Shown: positions 36,456 to 48,649, numbered from the stretch's first letter. The stretch is 64,000 nucleotides of DNA from Pleionea litopenaei (GCF_031198435.1 NZ_CP133548.1:1304501-1368500), one strand, 5' to 3'. The notes: generated by a model not told the origin, from the letters alone. Translations and numbers: made by a program.

Positions 36456-39116
36456 CTATTTGGATTTCGCTTTCGCCTTGGTTTTCTTTTCTGAAACAAC
36501 CCATTTGCCGTTTTCATAGTGAGCAGTCCAGCCAGTCGCTTTGCCTTCCTTTTCACTCATTACGTATTGCTCTTTATTTTTACGGCTATAACGAATGACG
36601 GTTTTATTTCCTTCGCTATCTTTCACCGGCGCTTTGGTCAAGTAGTCAAACTTAGGATCCAGTTGATCCTTCACCGAGAGTAATTCTTCAACCAAAGGTG
36701 GCCGAGTTTCTCTATTTTTCGGGAACTGACTGGCCGCTAAGAAGATCCCTGATGCTCCATCACGTAGCACATAAGTGTCTTCGACTTTTTGACACTGCAA
36801 GTGCGGCATTGGAATAGGATCGGCTTTCGGAGGCGCTGGCTCACCGTTGCGCAGTAATTTACGAGTGTTTTTACACTCTTCATTAGTACATCCAAAGTAT
36901 TTACCAAAACGTCCGGTTTTAAGCTCCATATCAGAGCCACACTTATCACACTCAATAACCGGGCCATCGTAGCCTTTAATCTTGAATGTACCTTCTTCGA
37001 TTTCATATCCATCGCAGTTGGGCGAGTTTCCACACACATGCAAACGACGGTTTTCATCGATTAAGAAGGAATCCATTGCCGTTTGGCACTTAGAGCAACG
37101 ACGCTTCAATCGTAAATTTCTTGATTCCGCTTCATCGTCTTTATCAACCGCTTCGGTTTCTTCGCCAGGAATTAAATTGACGGTATTTTTGCACTGCTCT
37201 TCTTTCGGTAACGAGAAGCCTGTACAACCAAGAAACACGCCCGTGGTTGCCATGCGAATCGCGAGTTTATTTTTATTGCACTTCGGACAAACCAGATCCG
37301 TTTCGACGGCCTGATTATTTTTCATGCCACCTTCTTCGACCGGTTTCTCGGCTTGCTCTAGTTTATGACTAAAATCTTTGTAAAACTCGTTTAATAACTG
37401 CTTCCAATTTTTCTCGCCGCTTGCCACATCATCTAGCTCATGTTCCATGTTTGCGGTGAAAGAATAATCGAGCAGATCATTAAAGTTTTCATTTAATCGG
37501 TCAGTTACTATCTCGCCCATCTTCTCAGCGTAGAAGCGTCGGCTTCTCAGACTCACGTAGCCTCGATCTTGTATGGTTGAGATAATCGATGCATAGGTTG
37601 AAGGTCGACCTATGCCACGCTTTTCTAATTCTTTTACCAAAGCGGCCTCGCTGTAACGGGGCGTTGGTTTCGTGAAATGCTGTTTCGGTAGTAACTCTTT
37701 TAAGTCTAATGCAGAGCCTTTTTTGAGGTCTGGTAAGGTAACGTCGTCGTCATTTTTCTTCATCGGGGGCTGCACTTTCGTCCAACCATCGAATCGCATG
37801 ACTCGCCCTTTGGCTTTTAACTCGTAATCACCAGCTTGCGCGGTTAACGTAGTTACATCGTATTCTGCGTTAGGCATCTGACAAGCCACAAACTGACGCC
37901 AAATCATTTCGTAGAGTTTAACGGCATCGGGCTCCATTCCCATTAAGTCTTTCGCCATTACCTCAACATTCGAAGGACGAATGGCTTCATGAGCCTCTTG
38001 CGCCCCTTCTTTGTTCGCGTACTTCACAACATCAGGCGTCAGGTACTTGTCGCCATAAGTGCTTTGAATATGTGAACGACATGCTGCTAAAGCATCATCA
38101 CTTAAAAAGGTCGAGTCGGTACGCATATAGGTGATGTACCCCGCCTCATACAGGCGCTGTGCCATCATCATGGTCTTTTTCACCGAGTACTTTAATCGAG
38201 TACTGGCCGCTTGTTGCAAAGTTGATGTAATGTAAGGCGCACCAGGTTTACTGCGTGATGGTTTGTCTTCTCTGGAAATAATTTCCATATGACTGCCTTT
38301 GATGGCCGCCATATCGCTATTAACCTGATCTTCAGCCGTCGGCCGGTATTTCTTACCTTGCTTGCTGCTCACCTGCATTCGCAATTCGTGACCCGATCCT
38401 TTCACATCGGCAAACAGTTCCCAATATTCTTCAGGAATAAAAGCGCGAATTTCTCGCTCTCGCTCAACGATAAGTTTAACGGCAACCGATTGAACACGTC
38501 CGGCGGAGAGTCCACGAGAGACTTTTTTCCAGAGCAAAGGAGAAACCATAAAGCCCACAACGCGATCAAGAAAACGACGGGCTTGTTGAGCGTTCACATA
38601 ATTCATATCGACGTGTGAAGGCTTAGAGAATGCCGCTTGAATGGCTTTCTTGGTAATTTCATTGAAAACCACGCGTTGGAACTTGTCGTCTTCGCCACCA
38701 ATAATTTCTTTTAAATGCCAGGCAATGGCTTCCCCTTCTCTATCCAAATCCGTCGCGAGATAGATGTGGTCTGCTTTCGCGGCCTGAGCTTTCAGTTCCT
38801 TAATGACCTTTTCTTTGCCAGGTAAAGTCTCATAATGTGCTTCCCAATCAGCTTCAGGGTTGATGCCCATTCGTTTGAAAAGCTGCTGCTTCGCTTTTTC
38901 CGCTTTGTGGCGAGCTTTTTCTTCTGGCGCCATTTTACGAGTAATAGCGGCCTGACGAGCTCGCTCTTTGGCGTCAACAGGCGTTTTCGAGCCACCTCCC
39001 GTTGGTAGATCTCGCACGTGCCCGACACTCGACTTAACGATGAAGTCTTGTCCTAAATATTTATTGATCGTTTTTGCTTTTGCGGGTGACTCAACGATTA
39101 CCAGTGATTTTCCCAT
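36456..39116 (-). CDS. topA: DNA topoisomerase I
   Basis: 886 residues (E. coli 865). Relaxes negative supercoils. Toprim DLDREGE at 123-129, catalytic Tyr330 in ITYMRTDS, three C-terminal zinc ribbons (CPKCNKNK.., CSKCQTAM.., CDKCGSDM..), and a final Lys-rich tail. The segment 45-95 ([21 protein letters not shown]) is a charged insertion in the Toprim region. ATG at 39116. Confidence 0.97.
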   Translation of the reverse strand: MGKSLVIVESPAKAKTINKYLGQDFIVKSSVGHVRDLPTGGGSKTPVDAKERARQAAITRKMAPEEKARHKAEKAKQQLFKRMGINPEADWEAHYETLPGKEKVIKELKAQAAKADHIYLATDLDREGEAIAWHLKEIIGGEDDKFQRVVFNEITKKAIQAAFSKPSHVDMNYVNAQQARRFLDRVVGFMVSPLLWKKVSRGLSAGRVQSVAVKLIVEREREIRAFIPEEYWELFADVKGSGHELRMQVSSKQGKKYRPTAEDQVNSDMAAIKGSHMEIISREDKPSRSKPGAPYITSTLQQAASTRLKYSVKKTMMMAQRLYEAGYITYMRTDSTFLSDDALAACRSHIQSTYGDKYLTPDVVKYANKEGAQEAHEAIRPSNVEVMAKDLMGMEPDAVKLYEMIWRQFVACQMPNAEYDVTTLTAQAGDYELKAKGRVMRFDGWTKVQPPMKKNDDDVTLPDLKKGSALDLKELLPKQHFTKPTPRYSEAALVKELEKRGIGRPSTYASIISTIQDRGYVSLRSRRFYAEKMGEIVTDRLNENFNDLLDYSFTANMEHELDDVASGEKNWKQLLNEFYKDFSHKLEQAEKPVEEGGMKNNQAVETDLVCPKCNKNKLAIRMATTGVFLGCTGFSLPKEEQCKNTVNLIPGEETEAVDKDDEAESRNLRLKRRCSKCQTAMDSFLIDENRRLHVCGNSPNCDGYEIEEGTFKIKGYDGPVIECDKCGSDMELKTGRFGKYFGCTNEECKNTRKLLRNGEPAPPKADPIPMPHLQCQKVEDTYVLRDGASGIFLAASQFPKNRETRPPLVEELLSVKDQLDPKFDYLTKAPVKDSEGNKTVIRYSRKNKEQYVMSEKEGKATGWTAHYENGKWVVSEKKTKAKAKSK

Positions 39117-39248
39117 GTGAGATCAAATTACTCCAAAACTTTTATAATGAGTTCAAACTCTAGCCACTTCAGTGCCACCGACGTTAACGGAGTCGATTTT
39201 AGAGAGAACCTTTATGTCGACTAATCACTCTAGTCGAACTGTGATAAA

Positions 39249-39345
39249 AGGTGCCTGATGCTGAGCATTTCGACATCAATTGATGTCGCAGTGTAAATTG
39301 TTTTACCTCAGGATCAAGCCTCAGTGCCTTTTATTTTTGGTACAA
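39249..39345. other. Structured intergenic element upstream of topA
   Basis: The 325-bp spacer 39117-39441 has no gene. It holds a perfect 18-bp palindrome CGACATCAATTGATGTCG (39271-39288), a small stem GTAAA/TTTAC (39293-39306), and outer complementary blocks AAAAGG/CCTTTT and CTGAG/CTCAG that could enclose them. The 3' part (39345-39441) is very AT-rich with a T-run. Candidate small RNA, terminator of ybbP or topA control region; no known family recognised. Confidence 0.35.
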
Positions 39346-39441
39346 ACAAATTCTTAAATCAAATGATTTTTTGTTTTTTTTAATTTTGTGCTCTTAAATT
39401 GCTGTCTGAGTCACAATTAATTAACATTTAAAATCATACAG

Positions 39442-41925
39442 TTAGTGTTCATTTAATAAGGTTATTGGTGGCAATGAAAAAACTTTTCGATTGCCTAACC
39501 CGCCAGCCGGAACCACCAACAGCATTCCTGCCAAAGGCGCTCCTAGCCATAGCCACCAGTGCCATTGCGGAGTCATTTTGAACACGTATTCGTATAAAAC
39601 AAACGCCAAACCTTCACTGGCTATCGCCGCTAAAATGCCGGCCAGTAGCCCTAACAACCAATACTCAACTAAGGTTGTTTTTCGAACAAAGGCTCGATTC
39701 GCACCAAGCGTTTTTAACAAGGCTGACTCATACAACTTCTCATCTAACGTGGCGCGAGTGGTTGCAAATAACACGGCAAGACCAGCAAGAACCACGAATA
39801 TTAAAACCACTTCAACCGCTAGCGAGGCTTTATCTAACACCTTTCGGACTTCCGATAAAATCAGGTCGAGTTCGATGATAGAAACGGTAGGAAACGCTTG
39901 CACCAAATCATTTAAAACCAATTTCCTATCTGGCGACAGATAGAAACTCGTAATGTAGGTTGATGGAAATTTTTGCAATGCTTGATCATTAAAGATCACA
40001 TAAAAATTAGGTTGAAAAGAGTCCCACTCAACCTTGCGAATCGACTCAATGGTTGCGGTTATTTCATCACCCGCGATATTAAATGTCATACTGTCGCCAA
40101 GCGTTAAGTTCAACCTTTCTGCCATTTCTTGCTCTATTGATATCACGGGGTTTTCTGCCGGAGCCATCTGCCACTCGCCTGATAACAAGGTATTGGCTTC
40201 AGGAAACTCACTTGCCCACGTTAAATTAAGCTCCCTGCGTAACGAATTATGCCCACGCGAATTTTCACCCAAATAATCTTTCGGATCTTGTTCGTTTAAT
40301 GCAACGACGCGTCCTCGAACCATCGGAAAAACATGTGACGCTTTAATCGACAACTGTTCAAATTGCTCATTTAACGCCGCCACTTCTTCTGGTCGAATAT
40401 TGACCATAAAGTGATTCGGCGCTTCTTCTGGAAGTTGTGCTTGCCAATCGGCAATGAGCTCATTGCGCATCAGAAAAATCGTCGCAATTAACGTCAAGGT
40501 TAACCCAAACGCTGTTATTTGAATCAACGAGGCTCCTTTGTGACGGCGTAAATGCTCAATGCCAAAGCGCATCGAAATCGAACGTTTTTGCGCCAAGCGT
40601 TTAGCGAGAGAAAGCAATACAAGCGAGCAGCCCAAACATACAGCGACCAATAAGCATCCTCCAAGTATGACGCTCAAGACCAATGTCCAGTTATTGGCAT
40701 ACCAATACAAAATAACCGCCAGTGTCACAATCGCAATAACCACGGTCATCCAACCGCTCATCGACATGGGCGTAAGGTCGCGGCGTAAAATACGCATTGG
40801 CTGTACCGAGCGAATACGGATTAAGGCGGGTAAAGCAAACCCTAGTAAAACGGTTAAGCCGGTAGCTAAGTTGATCAAGAAACTCGCAACGCGAGGCGGA
40901 GGAACCTGCTCCGGGAGCAAGTCAGATAATGATTGAATCAATAATTCGTTAATAAAATACCCGGTAATTCCACCCAGCAAACTGCCCAAAAGACCGGCGA
41001 GTAACAGCACCAAACAAAAGGTAATGACCACTTGGTTTTTACGGAGGCCCATACAGCGTAACAATGCGCTATGATCGAAATGGCGAGTGGCGTAACGATT
41101 GGCGGCAATGGCAATGGCGATTCCACCGAGAATCAACCCTAATATGCCCGACAAATTTAAATAATTCTTTGCTTTCCCCAATGCAGAGCCAATTTGAGGT
41201 GCGCCTGATGCCGCGCCAATTAATCGCTCAGAATTATCTAACTGATCTTTCACCCACTGATCAAAGTTTTGTAAACTGTTTTCATCACCGCTGATCGCGA
41301 GTCGATAGTTCAAGCGACTGCCTGGCTGCACTATCTTGGTCGCTGGCACATCAGCCAAGTTCATCAGAATCGTCGGTGAAAAATTAAAGAAACTACTGCC
41401 GCCAGGTTCTTGAGTGATAACGCCTGCCACCTTAAATTGGCTAACACCAATTTGTAGCGATCCCCCCACTTCAATTTTTAGTAATGCAAGCAATCGAGAT
41501 GACAACCAGACCTCACCGGATTTCGGGGCACCTTGAGTCGCAGTGCCTTCGGTAAATGGTTTGTCTGCGATCGCTAAATCGCCCGCTAAAGGAAAGGCGT
41601 CATCGACCGCTCTAACCGTTGCTAATTCAAACTCGGAGCCAGCGACTGCAACACTTGAAAACCACAATAAATCAGAAACCGTAAGCCCTTGCGATAGCGC
41701 ATAAGCTTTAATTTCGGGCTTGATCGGTCTAGGACCTGAGACGATTCGGTCAGCCCCTAATACTTGCGCAGCTTCTTTGGTCATGCCTCGATCAATGCGA
41801 TCAACCAACAAGGTAACCGCAGTGAGGCCACCAATGGCAACCCACAACGCAAATATTAATACTCTTAATTCACCGCTTTTCCAGTCTCGCCAAAACAGCT
41901 TCCAAGCTAATGAAGCACTAAGCAT
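39442..41925 (-). CDS. ybbP: FtsX-family ABC transporter permease YbbP-like
   Basis: About 827 residues. Start set at 41925, where GGAGG lies 6-7 bases upstream, giving [20 protein letters not shown]. Architecture of the large YbbP family: N-terminal helix, a long periplasmic domain, three-helix FtsX cassette (~260-400), a further helical hairpin, a second periplasmic domain and a final three-helix FtsX cassette (~700-820). It overlaps the ATPase gene by 8 bp. With ybbA and divergent tesA this is the conserved ybbA-ybbP-tesA neighbourhood; the substrate is probably lipidic but unknown. Confidence 0.88.
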   Translation of the reverse strand: MLSASLAWKLFWRDWKSGELRVLIFALWVAIGGLTAVTLLVDRIDRGMTKEAAQVLGADRIVSGPRPIKPEIKAYALSQGLTVSDLLWFSSVAVAGSEFELATVRAVDDAFPLAGDLAIADKPFTEGTATQGAPKSGEVWLSSRLLALLKIEVGGSLQIGVSQFKVAGVITQEPGGSSFFNFSPTILMNLADVPATKIVQPGSRLNYRLAISGDENSLQNFDQWVKDQLDNSERLIGAASGAPQIGSALGKAKNYLNLSGILGLILGGIAIAIAANRYATRHFDHSALLRCMGLRKNQVVITFCLVLLLAGLLGSLLGGITGYFINELLIQSLSDLLPEQVPPPRVASFLINLATGLTVLLGFALPALIRIRSVQPMRILRRDLTPMSMSGWMTVVIAIVTLAVILYWYANNWTLVLSVILGGCLLVAVCLGCSLVLLSLAKRLAQKRSISMRFGIEHLRRHKGASLIQITAFGLTLTLIATIFLMRNELIADWQAQLPEEAPNHFMVNIRPEEVAALNEQFEQLSIKASHVFPMVRGRVVALNEQDPKDYLGENSRGHNSLRRELNLTWASEFPEANTLLSGEWQMAPAENPVISIEQEMAERLNLTLGDSMTFNIAGDEITATIESIRKVEWDSFQPNFYVIFNDQALQKFPSTYITSFYLSPDRKLVLNDLVQAFPTVSIIELDLILSEVRKVLDKASLAVEVVLIFVVLAGLAVLFATTRATLDEKLYESALLKTLGANRAFVRKTTLVEYWLLGLLAGILAAIASEGLAFVLYEYVFKMTPQWHWWLWLGAPLAGMLLVVPAGGLGNRKVFSLPPITLLNEH

Positions 41926-42610
41926 TAGCAGCCTCCACCGACGCATCAGCAGACGGTTTAATTTGTCCTGCCTCTAATTCAATTTGGCGACCACATCGTG
42001 CAGCAAGTTTGAGATCGTGGGTCACCATAATTAATGTTGTGCCTTTTGAGGCATTCAAGTCGAATAATAGGTCGGCGATGTGTTGACCAGTTTTCGTATC
42101 GAGATTACCGGTAGGCTCATCTGCAAATAAAATTTTCGGTTGCGCAGCGAACGCTCGAGCAATAGCAACTCGCTGTTGCTCACCGCCACTCATTTGATTC
42201 GGATAATGTTCTAATCGATCGCCAAGACCGACTTGTTCCAACAAGGCTTTTGCTTGATCAATTGCCTTTTTCTCGCCTTTTAACTCCAATGGTAAAGCTA
42301 CGTTTTCGAGCGCAGTCAAGGTTGTTAGCAAATGAAACGACTGAAATATGAATCCCACATTACGCGCTCTAAACTCGGCTCTTTGATCTTCATCCATCGA
42401 AGTTAAGTTATTTCCATCAATTTCCACTGAGCCATCGCTGGGTGAATCTAATCCTGCCATCAAACTGAGTAGCGTTGATTTCCCTGAACCGGAGGCACCG
42501 ACAATTGCGAGAGACTCACCTGCCACCACCGAGAAGTTAATATTGTTCAAGATTGTCAAACCACCCGTGTGGGTAGAAACTTGTTTTGTTAACTGCGAGA
42601 CTGTTAGCAT
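41918..42610 (-). CDS. ybbA: ABC transporter ATP-binding protein YbbA-like
   Basis: 230 residues of the LolD/MacB-type ATPase family. Walker [11 protein letters not shown]-loop FQSF, signature [15 protein letters not shown], Walker [13 protein letters not shown], and switch His in VTHDLKLA. It energises the overlapping YbbP permease. It is divergent from tesA with only 39 bp between start codons, so the two promoters overlap. Confidence 0.92.
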   Translation of the reverse strand: MLTVSQLTKQVSTHTGGLTILNNINFSVVAGESLAIVGASGSGKSTLLSLMAGLDSPSDGSVEIDGNNLTSMDEDQRAEFRARNVGFIFQSFHLLTTLTALENVALPLELKGEKKAIDQAKALLEQVGLGDRLEHYPNQMSGGEQQRVAIARAFAAQPKILFADEPTGNLDTKTGQHIADLLFDLNASKGTTLIMVTHDLKLAARCGRQIELEAGQIKPSADASVEAANA

Positions 42611-42649
42611 AAGATCACTTGTTCATTTTTGTTTGAGGATAAACCATAC

Positions 42650-44535
<1,886 letters not shown>

Positions 44536-44603
44536 CTATTTTTGACTGATTAAACGAACGTTAAAGCCGTATCTTGGCGCTTTTCAAATGAGATTTCCAG
44601 CCT

Positions 44604-44631
44604 TTTATATGAAAAATATTTATTCACTCAA
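44604..44631 (-). promoter_or_regulatory. Candidate astC/argD promoter
   Basis: On the minus strand TTGAGT (44631-44626), 16-bp spacer, TATAAA (44609-44604). The distal ARG-box-like site occupies the spacer, which would favour repression by ArgR. Confidence 0.5.
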
Positions 44632-44650
44632 ATATGTATATTTATTCAAT
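44611..44650. promoter_or_regulatory. Tandem ARG boxes (ArgR operator) between astC and astA
   Basis: TATGTATATTTATTCAAT (44633-44650) matches the E. coli ARG-box pattern TNTGAATWWWWATTCANW at all but one position. A weaker copy, GAAAAATATTTATTCACT (44611-44628), lies 22 bp away, two helical turns, as is usual for paired ARG boxes. The identical core ATATTTATTCA occurs in both. The rest of the 348-bp divergent spacer holds the two promoters and the astA leader. Confidence 0.68.
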
Positions 44651-44662
44651 AAAAATAATAAC

Positions 44663-44692
44663 TTAACGAATTGACCGGTTTGCGTCTATAAT
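44663..44692 (+). promoter_or_regulatory. Candidate astA promoter
   Basis: TTAACG (44663-44668), 18-bp spacer, perfect TATAAT (44687-44692). The ARG-box pair ends 12 bp upstream of the -35, a position suited to activation. It implies a 5' leader of about 175 nt before astA, containing an 11-bp stem (44794-44804 with 44812-44822, one G-U pair). Confidence 0.6.
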
Positions 44693-44874
44693 GGTCGGCC
44701 GTGATGAATTTGCGACCTCAAGAGAGAGTAATTTAAGCACTCACTTGAGAATCAAAACCTCACTTTTTCAACATGATATTGATGCCTTGATGATTAACTT
44801 TTTCGTCACTAGAAAGAGTTAAAATGCAAATAAGATCAGGGACCTAAATCGGTATAACAGGAGTCTTGCCTAAC

Positions 44875-45891
44875 ATGATGCTATTTCGCCCAGTCACTCA
44901 GGACGATGCAGATCAAATCGAAGTATTGGCTAATAAAGCAGGTACCGGCTTGACTACTTTGCCGAAAGATAAAACGAAAATCATCGAAAAGATTGAGCTT
45001 TCTCAGGCGTCATTTGCAGCCCACGTCAATGAACCAGGCAACGAATATTACCTTTTTGTACTCGAAGATCTCGAAACTAATGAGGTTGTAGGTACTTCAG
45101 CACTGGCAGCAGCGGTTGGGCTTGAACAGCCGTTTTACACTTATAAAGTGGGAACAACCGTCCATGCCAGTCCTCGATTCGGAATCCATAAAACCATTCC
45201 TACTTTAATTCTTGGACATGATTACACCGGAACCACTGAAATTTGTACCTTATTTTTATCCCCCGATCATCGCGGAGGCGGTACTGGTAAACTTCTGTCA
45301 AAAGGTCGCTTTTTATTCCTTGCTCAGCACCCTACCCGCTTTGCTGATAAAGTAATCGCTGAAATGCGCGGATATTCTGACGAACAAGGGCACTCTCCGT
45401 TTTGGGAAAGCTTGGGACGCCATTTCTTTGATATGGATTTTGACCATGCCGATACGTTGAGTGGTGAGCAGTCAAACGAGTTTATCGCAGAACTCATGCC
45501 TAAATACCCCATTTACGTTCCAATGCTGTCAAAAGAGGCACAAGCGGTCATCGGTAAAGTTCACCCAGATACCGAGCCAGCACTTGAACTTTTGAAAAAA
45601 GAGGGGTTTCGCTATCGTGGCTACGTTGATATTTTTGATGCCGGCCCAACCATTGAAACACGCCCGGAAGGTATTGATACCATTAAAAAAATGTTCAGTG
45701 CAAAAATCACTAACATTGGCGAAGTGAGTTCAGAGCAATCCTATTTAATCGCAAACCATAGCGTGGCTAATTATCGCTGTATTTTAGATGCTGCCATAAT
45801 TGGCAATGGTGAAGTCACTCTGAGTGAAACAGCAGCAGAGCATCTCGGTGTTTCGATGGGTGACCAAGTGTCGCTCTCACCGCTGAGCTAG
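44875..45891 (+). CDS. astA: Arginine N-succinyltransferase
   Basis: 338 residues. First enzyme of the arginine succinyltransferase catabolic pathway: succinyl-CoA + L-arginine. Start at 44875 by alignment to E. coli AstA (MMxxRPV) and the AGGAG 11 bases upstream. Family blocks visible: VGTTVHASPRFGIHKTIPTL, TEICTLFLSPDHRGGGTGKLLSKGRFLF, VIAEMRGYSDEQGHSPFWESLGRHFFDMDF, ELMPKYPIYVPMLSKEAQ. It stands alone; astD and astB are not adjacent as they are in E. coli. Confidence 0.95.
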   Translation: MMLFRPVTQDDADQIEVLANKAGTGLTTLPKDKTKIIEKIELSQASFAAHVNEPGNEYYLFVLEDLETNEVVGTSALAAAVGLEQPFYTYKVGTTVHASPRFGIHKTIPTLILGHDYTGTTEICTLFLSPDHRGGGTGKLLSKGRFLFLAQHPTRFADKVIAEMRGYSDEQGHSPFWESLGRHFFDMDFDHADTLSGEQSNEFIAELMPKYPIYVPMLSKEAQAVIGKVHPDTEPALELLKKEGFRYRGYVDIFDAGPTIETRPEGIDTIKKMFSAKITNIGEVSSEQSYLIANHSVANYRCILDAAIIGNGEVTLSETAAEHLGVSMGDQVSLSPLS

Positions 45892-45953
45892 ACAGCCAAA
45901 CAGCGAGTTATTTGTTTAAGTCAACTTACGAACCCGTAACAAAAAAATATTGT

Positions 45954-46502
45954 TCAGTCGATTCGACTCAGATCAAAAATATCAAAGCCTCGCATTTGTT
46001 GGAAAATCTGCTGATAGTCACTCCAATACTCTTCTGGAGTACCTGCTATCTGAATAACAATAAGGTCTAGCTCTTTTCCCCAAAACAGCGAGTACTGAAT
46101 ACGATAGTATCGGTTATCTCCTAAGTTGGGTGCAGGCTCTTTTGTTTCTAAACAAATCCTGAAAAACATTCCTTGCTCTTCGGCCTTACATTCACTCAAG
46201 ACCTCAACTTGCGACTTCTTCATCTCGATGAAAGAACGAATAAAGCGCTCACGCGTCATTTCAGTATTCTCTTCGATTCCAAACGTCGCTTGAATTCTTA
46301 CTCCTGTTTTATACTCGCCATTTTCTGACTCCTCTTTTGAAATTGTCCAAATATAATGAGGACCTCCATGGCTTTCTCGGTAAAACCAAGACTTCGGCTT
46401 ACGTATCTTACCACCCAAAGGTTTTAGCTCTTGAGTCTCGAACTCTTCAGACATCGCTGTCGTTAAAAAACATGACAGACATAATAGAAATAATATTCTC
46501 AT
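45954..46502 (-). CDS. Unknown exported protein
   Basis: 182 residues with signal peptide 1-18 (cleavage near AMS-EE). The mature part is a mixed alpha/beta domain rich in Glu, Tyr and Trp, with two cysteines (SECKAEE, FRICLETKE) that could pair in the periplasm. Its layout (RKPKSWFYRES ... WTISKE ... TRERFIRSF) resembles small lipid- or stress-type exported domains but I recognise no family. It is monocistronic by spacing (58 bp from the next gene). Confidence 0.65.
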   Translation of the reverse strand: MRILFLLCLSCFLTTAMSEEFETQELKPLGGKIRKPKSWFYRESHGGPHYIWTISKEESENGEYKTGVRIQATFGIEENTEMTRERFIRSFIEMKKSQVEVLSECKAEEQGMFFRICLETKEPAPNLGDNRYYRIQYSLFWGKELDLIVIQIAGTPEEYWSDYQQIFQQMRGFDIFDLSRID

Positions 46503-46560
46503 ATAAATTATCCTAAAAAATCGCTTACATTCATGATTTAATTTGAATCTAACAGTGACT

Positions 46561-46980
46561 TTAGTGACCAGTTTGACTTAACTCGACTGTCAACCAAAGC
46601 TTACGCCATCGCTCACGCTTTTCTGTTGCGCTCAATAATTTTGGCGACGCCGATTGAGCCTTTGCAAGTGTATACTTCTCACGAAAAAGCTCGGCTGAAA
46701 CAGCGCCTTTAACAAGACTATTTTCATAACAAATAACCGCAACCACTTTCTCACATTTCAAACACTCAAGAAAAGTCGCCTGCTCTGTTCCCTGCTTTAA
46801 CTTATTCATAGGTGTTTTCGACTGAATTAAAAGATGTCCTTCGGGATCAGAAAGATAATTTAGATCTCGGTCAATACAAAAGTCACAGTCACAAGCACGA
46901 AGCGTATAACTTGAAATGTCTTTAGGCAGTGTCAGCGTTAATTCAATGCTGCCACATAAACACGTTGCTGAATAGGTCAT
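46561..46980 (-). CDS. GFA/CENP-V-like zinc protein
   Basis: 139 residues. CLCG near 8-11 (ATCLCGSIEL), CDCDFC at ~30-35 and CLKC at ~74-77 give the cysteine pattern of the glutathione-dependent formaldehyde-activating (GFA) family with two zinc sites. The family mostly has unproven functions. The C-terminal ~40 residues are basic and helical (ATEKRERWRKLW). The usual GFA histidine ligands are not obvious, so the assignment is moderate. Confidence 0.7.
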   Translation of the reverse strand: MTYSATCLCGSIELTLTLPKDISSYTLRACDCDFCIDRDLNYLSDPEGHLLIQSKTPMNKLKQGTEQATFLECLKCEKVVAVICYENSLVKGAVSAELFREKYTLAKAQSASPKLLSATEKRERWRKLWLTVELSQTGH

Positions 46981-47048
46981 GATAAACCTCGCCGTAATAG
47001 ACTGAGTATCAGCTCATCAACCGTTCCGTAAAGATTCACTAACGAAAA

Positions 47049-47468
47049 CTATTGATCGACCTTTCCTCTCAGTTGTTTGATTTTTCCTTTATGTGTTTTT
47101 TGATCCATTCGCTTTGCTTTAGCCGCTCTAGAGGGCTTGGTTTGTCGACGTTCTTTCTGAATTTTAGTAAAGGCTTGAATCCACTCTGTTAGTCTCGAAA
47201 TAGCAGCCGCATAATTCCGTTCTTGTGTTCGCTCCGATTGAACTTTAATAATAAAAACACCTTCATGAGAAACCCTGTGATCATTCGCGTTGAGTAACCG
47301 CTCCTTCAACCATTCGGGCAAGGAAGACGCACGAATGTCAAATCGTAGGTGTATACAGGTAGACGTTTTATTAACTTTTTGACCACCGGCACCACTTGAA
47401 CGAATGGCATGCCATTCGAATTCATTCGAAGAAATGCGGATGGAGTCAGTAATGTTAAGTTCGGACAT
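47049..47468 (-). CDS. arfB: Alternative ribosome-rescue factor ArfB (YaeJ)
   Basis: 139 residues. GGQ catalytic motif in SSGAGGQKVNKT (~25-36), which hydrolyses peptidyl-tRNA on stalled ribosomes, and a basic C-terminal tail (KERRQTKPSRAAKAKRMDQKTHKGKIKQLRGK) that threads into the empty mRNA channel. The length is that of E. coli ArfB (140). It overlaps the upstream GIY-YIG gene by 14 bp. Confidence 0.95.
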   Translation of the reverse strand: MSELNITDSIRISSNEFEWHAIRSSGAGGQKVNKTSTCIHLRFDIRASSLPEWLKERLLNANDHRVSHEGVFIIKVQSERTQERNYAAAISRLTEWIQAFTKIQKERRQTKPSRAAKAKRMDQKTHKGKIKQLRGKVDQ

Positions 47469-47718
47469 AGTTTGCGATCAGTTTTTCTTTTTGCTTCTTA
47501 GTTAACGCTTTAATAGCATACTCACGCCGACTGGCCTGACTACGGTCTGAGCAACCTTCTTTATAGACCACTTCTTGTGGCGTTCGCCCTAAAAAATACT
47601 TAGCGCCTTGCTTATTCTTATGTTGAGTGAAGCGACGCTCTACATCCGTAGTAATACCCGTATAGAGCGAGCCATCGGTAGCCCGTATTACATAAACATA
47701 CCAAGATGAATTAACCAT
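47455..47718 (-). CDS. GIY-YIG nuclease-superfamily protein (YhbQ-like)
   Basis: 87 residues. WYVYVIRATDGSLYTGITTDVERRFTQH carries the GIY-YIG equivalents (VYV...YTG), the conserved Arg (ERR), and a Glu in SRREYAIK (about residue 66). This size is typical of the UPF0213/YhbQ family, whose role is in nucleic-acid processing but poorly defined. Translationally coupled to arfB by overlap. Confidence 0.9.
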   Translation of the reverse strand: MVNSSWYVYVIRATDGSLYTGITTDVERRFTQHKNKQGAKYFLGRTPQEVVYKEGCSDRSQASRREYAIKALTKKQKEKLIANYVRT

Positions 47719-47739
47719 GGCTACCTTAAAAAGAGACCA

Positions 47740-48585
47740 TTAATCGAGCGGATCCGTTTTTGCGATCAAGGTTCCAAAACGCCCTTGCGAATTCACGATA
47801 GATTGAAATGCTTGAGGGTTCTTACCAGAAATGATTGCAATCGCTCCGACACCTGAGTCGAGCAGCGAAACCGCCTCTTCAACCTTCGGAATCATACCGC
47901 CTTGAATAATCCCGTCAGCAATAAGCGTTTTGGCAGACTGTGGCGTAATGCACTTCACTCTTGATTCAGGCTTACTGAGATCTTCAAATACGGCACCGAC
48001 TTGGGTGGTTAGCAACAACAAATCGGCTTGCAAGGCCTCGGCTATTTTGACCACCGTGGTGTCAGCATTGATGTTAAACACTCGACCATCTTTTGCTACA
48101 CCTAAGGTTGCAATAACGGGAGTCAAACCCGCATCTAACAATTTGCCCAATAAAGTATGATTGATGCCGGTAACGTCACCGACCTCACCAAAATCGACTG
48201 GGCCATCAGCTACACCGGATACGTGCATCGGTGGACGCTTAACCGCTTCAATCATTCGACCCGACGCGCCATGAAAACCAAAAGCATTGACACCTGCTTG
48301 CAGCAATGCTGTCGTTAAATCGACATTCACTTCCCCGGCAATCGCTTGTTTGACGACGGCTAAATCTTTATCACTGGTAATGCGTCGTCCGGAAACCTTG
48401 TTTGGCTTTAAACCGATTTTTGTTTGCAATCGATTTGTCTGCGGACCACCGCCGTGTAAGACTACAACACGCCAGTTTAAGCTCACTAACTGCTTTATAT
48501 TTAATGCCAATCCTCGACGTTCGGCATCATCAAGTAAAACATCTCCACCGACTTTCACGACAGCAATTTTATGTTTAACTGACAT
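47740..48585 (-). CDS. argB: Acetylglutamate kinase
   Basis: 281 residues, amino-acid-kinase fold. Phosphorylates N-acetylglutamate, the second step of arginine synthesis. Motifs VKVGGDVL, VVLHGGGPQTN and NINADTTVVKIAEAL (nucleotide/substrate loops), plus GGMIPKVEEA. It is third in the astE-argC-argB cluster, 74 bp after argC with a hairpin between. It lacks the N-terminal helix found in arginine-inhibited kinases. Confidence 0.93.
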   Translation of the reverse strand: MSVKHKIAVVKVGGDVLLDDAERRGLALNIKQLVSLNWRVVVLHGGGPQTNRLQTKIGLKPNKVSGRRITSDKDLAVVKQAIAGEVNVDLTTALLQAGVNAFGFHGASGRMIEAVKRPPMHVSGVADGPVDFGEVGDVTGINHTLLGKLLDAGLTPVIATLGVAKDGRVFNINADTTVVKIAEALQADLLLLTTQVGAVFEDLSKPESRVKCITPQSAKTLIADGIIQGGMIPKVEEAVSLLDSGVGAIAIISGKNPQAFQSIVNSQGRFGTLIAKTDPLD

Positions 48586-48623
48586 AGATATTCCTATTGA
48601 AAAGTAACAATACTGAGAATATA

Positions 48624-48649
48624 CCTAACTCTGAAAGGCCAGAGTTAGG
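48624..48649 (-). other. Hairpin between argC and argB
   Basis: 10-bp stem CCTAACTCTG / CAGAGTTAGG with a 6-nt loop, just past the argC stop and ~39 bp before argB. It lacks a strong T-run, so partial termination or mRNA processing are both possible. Confidence 0.6.
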
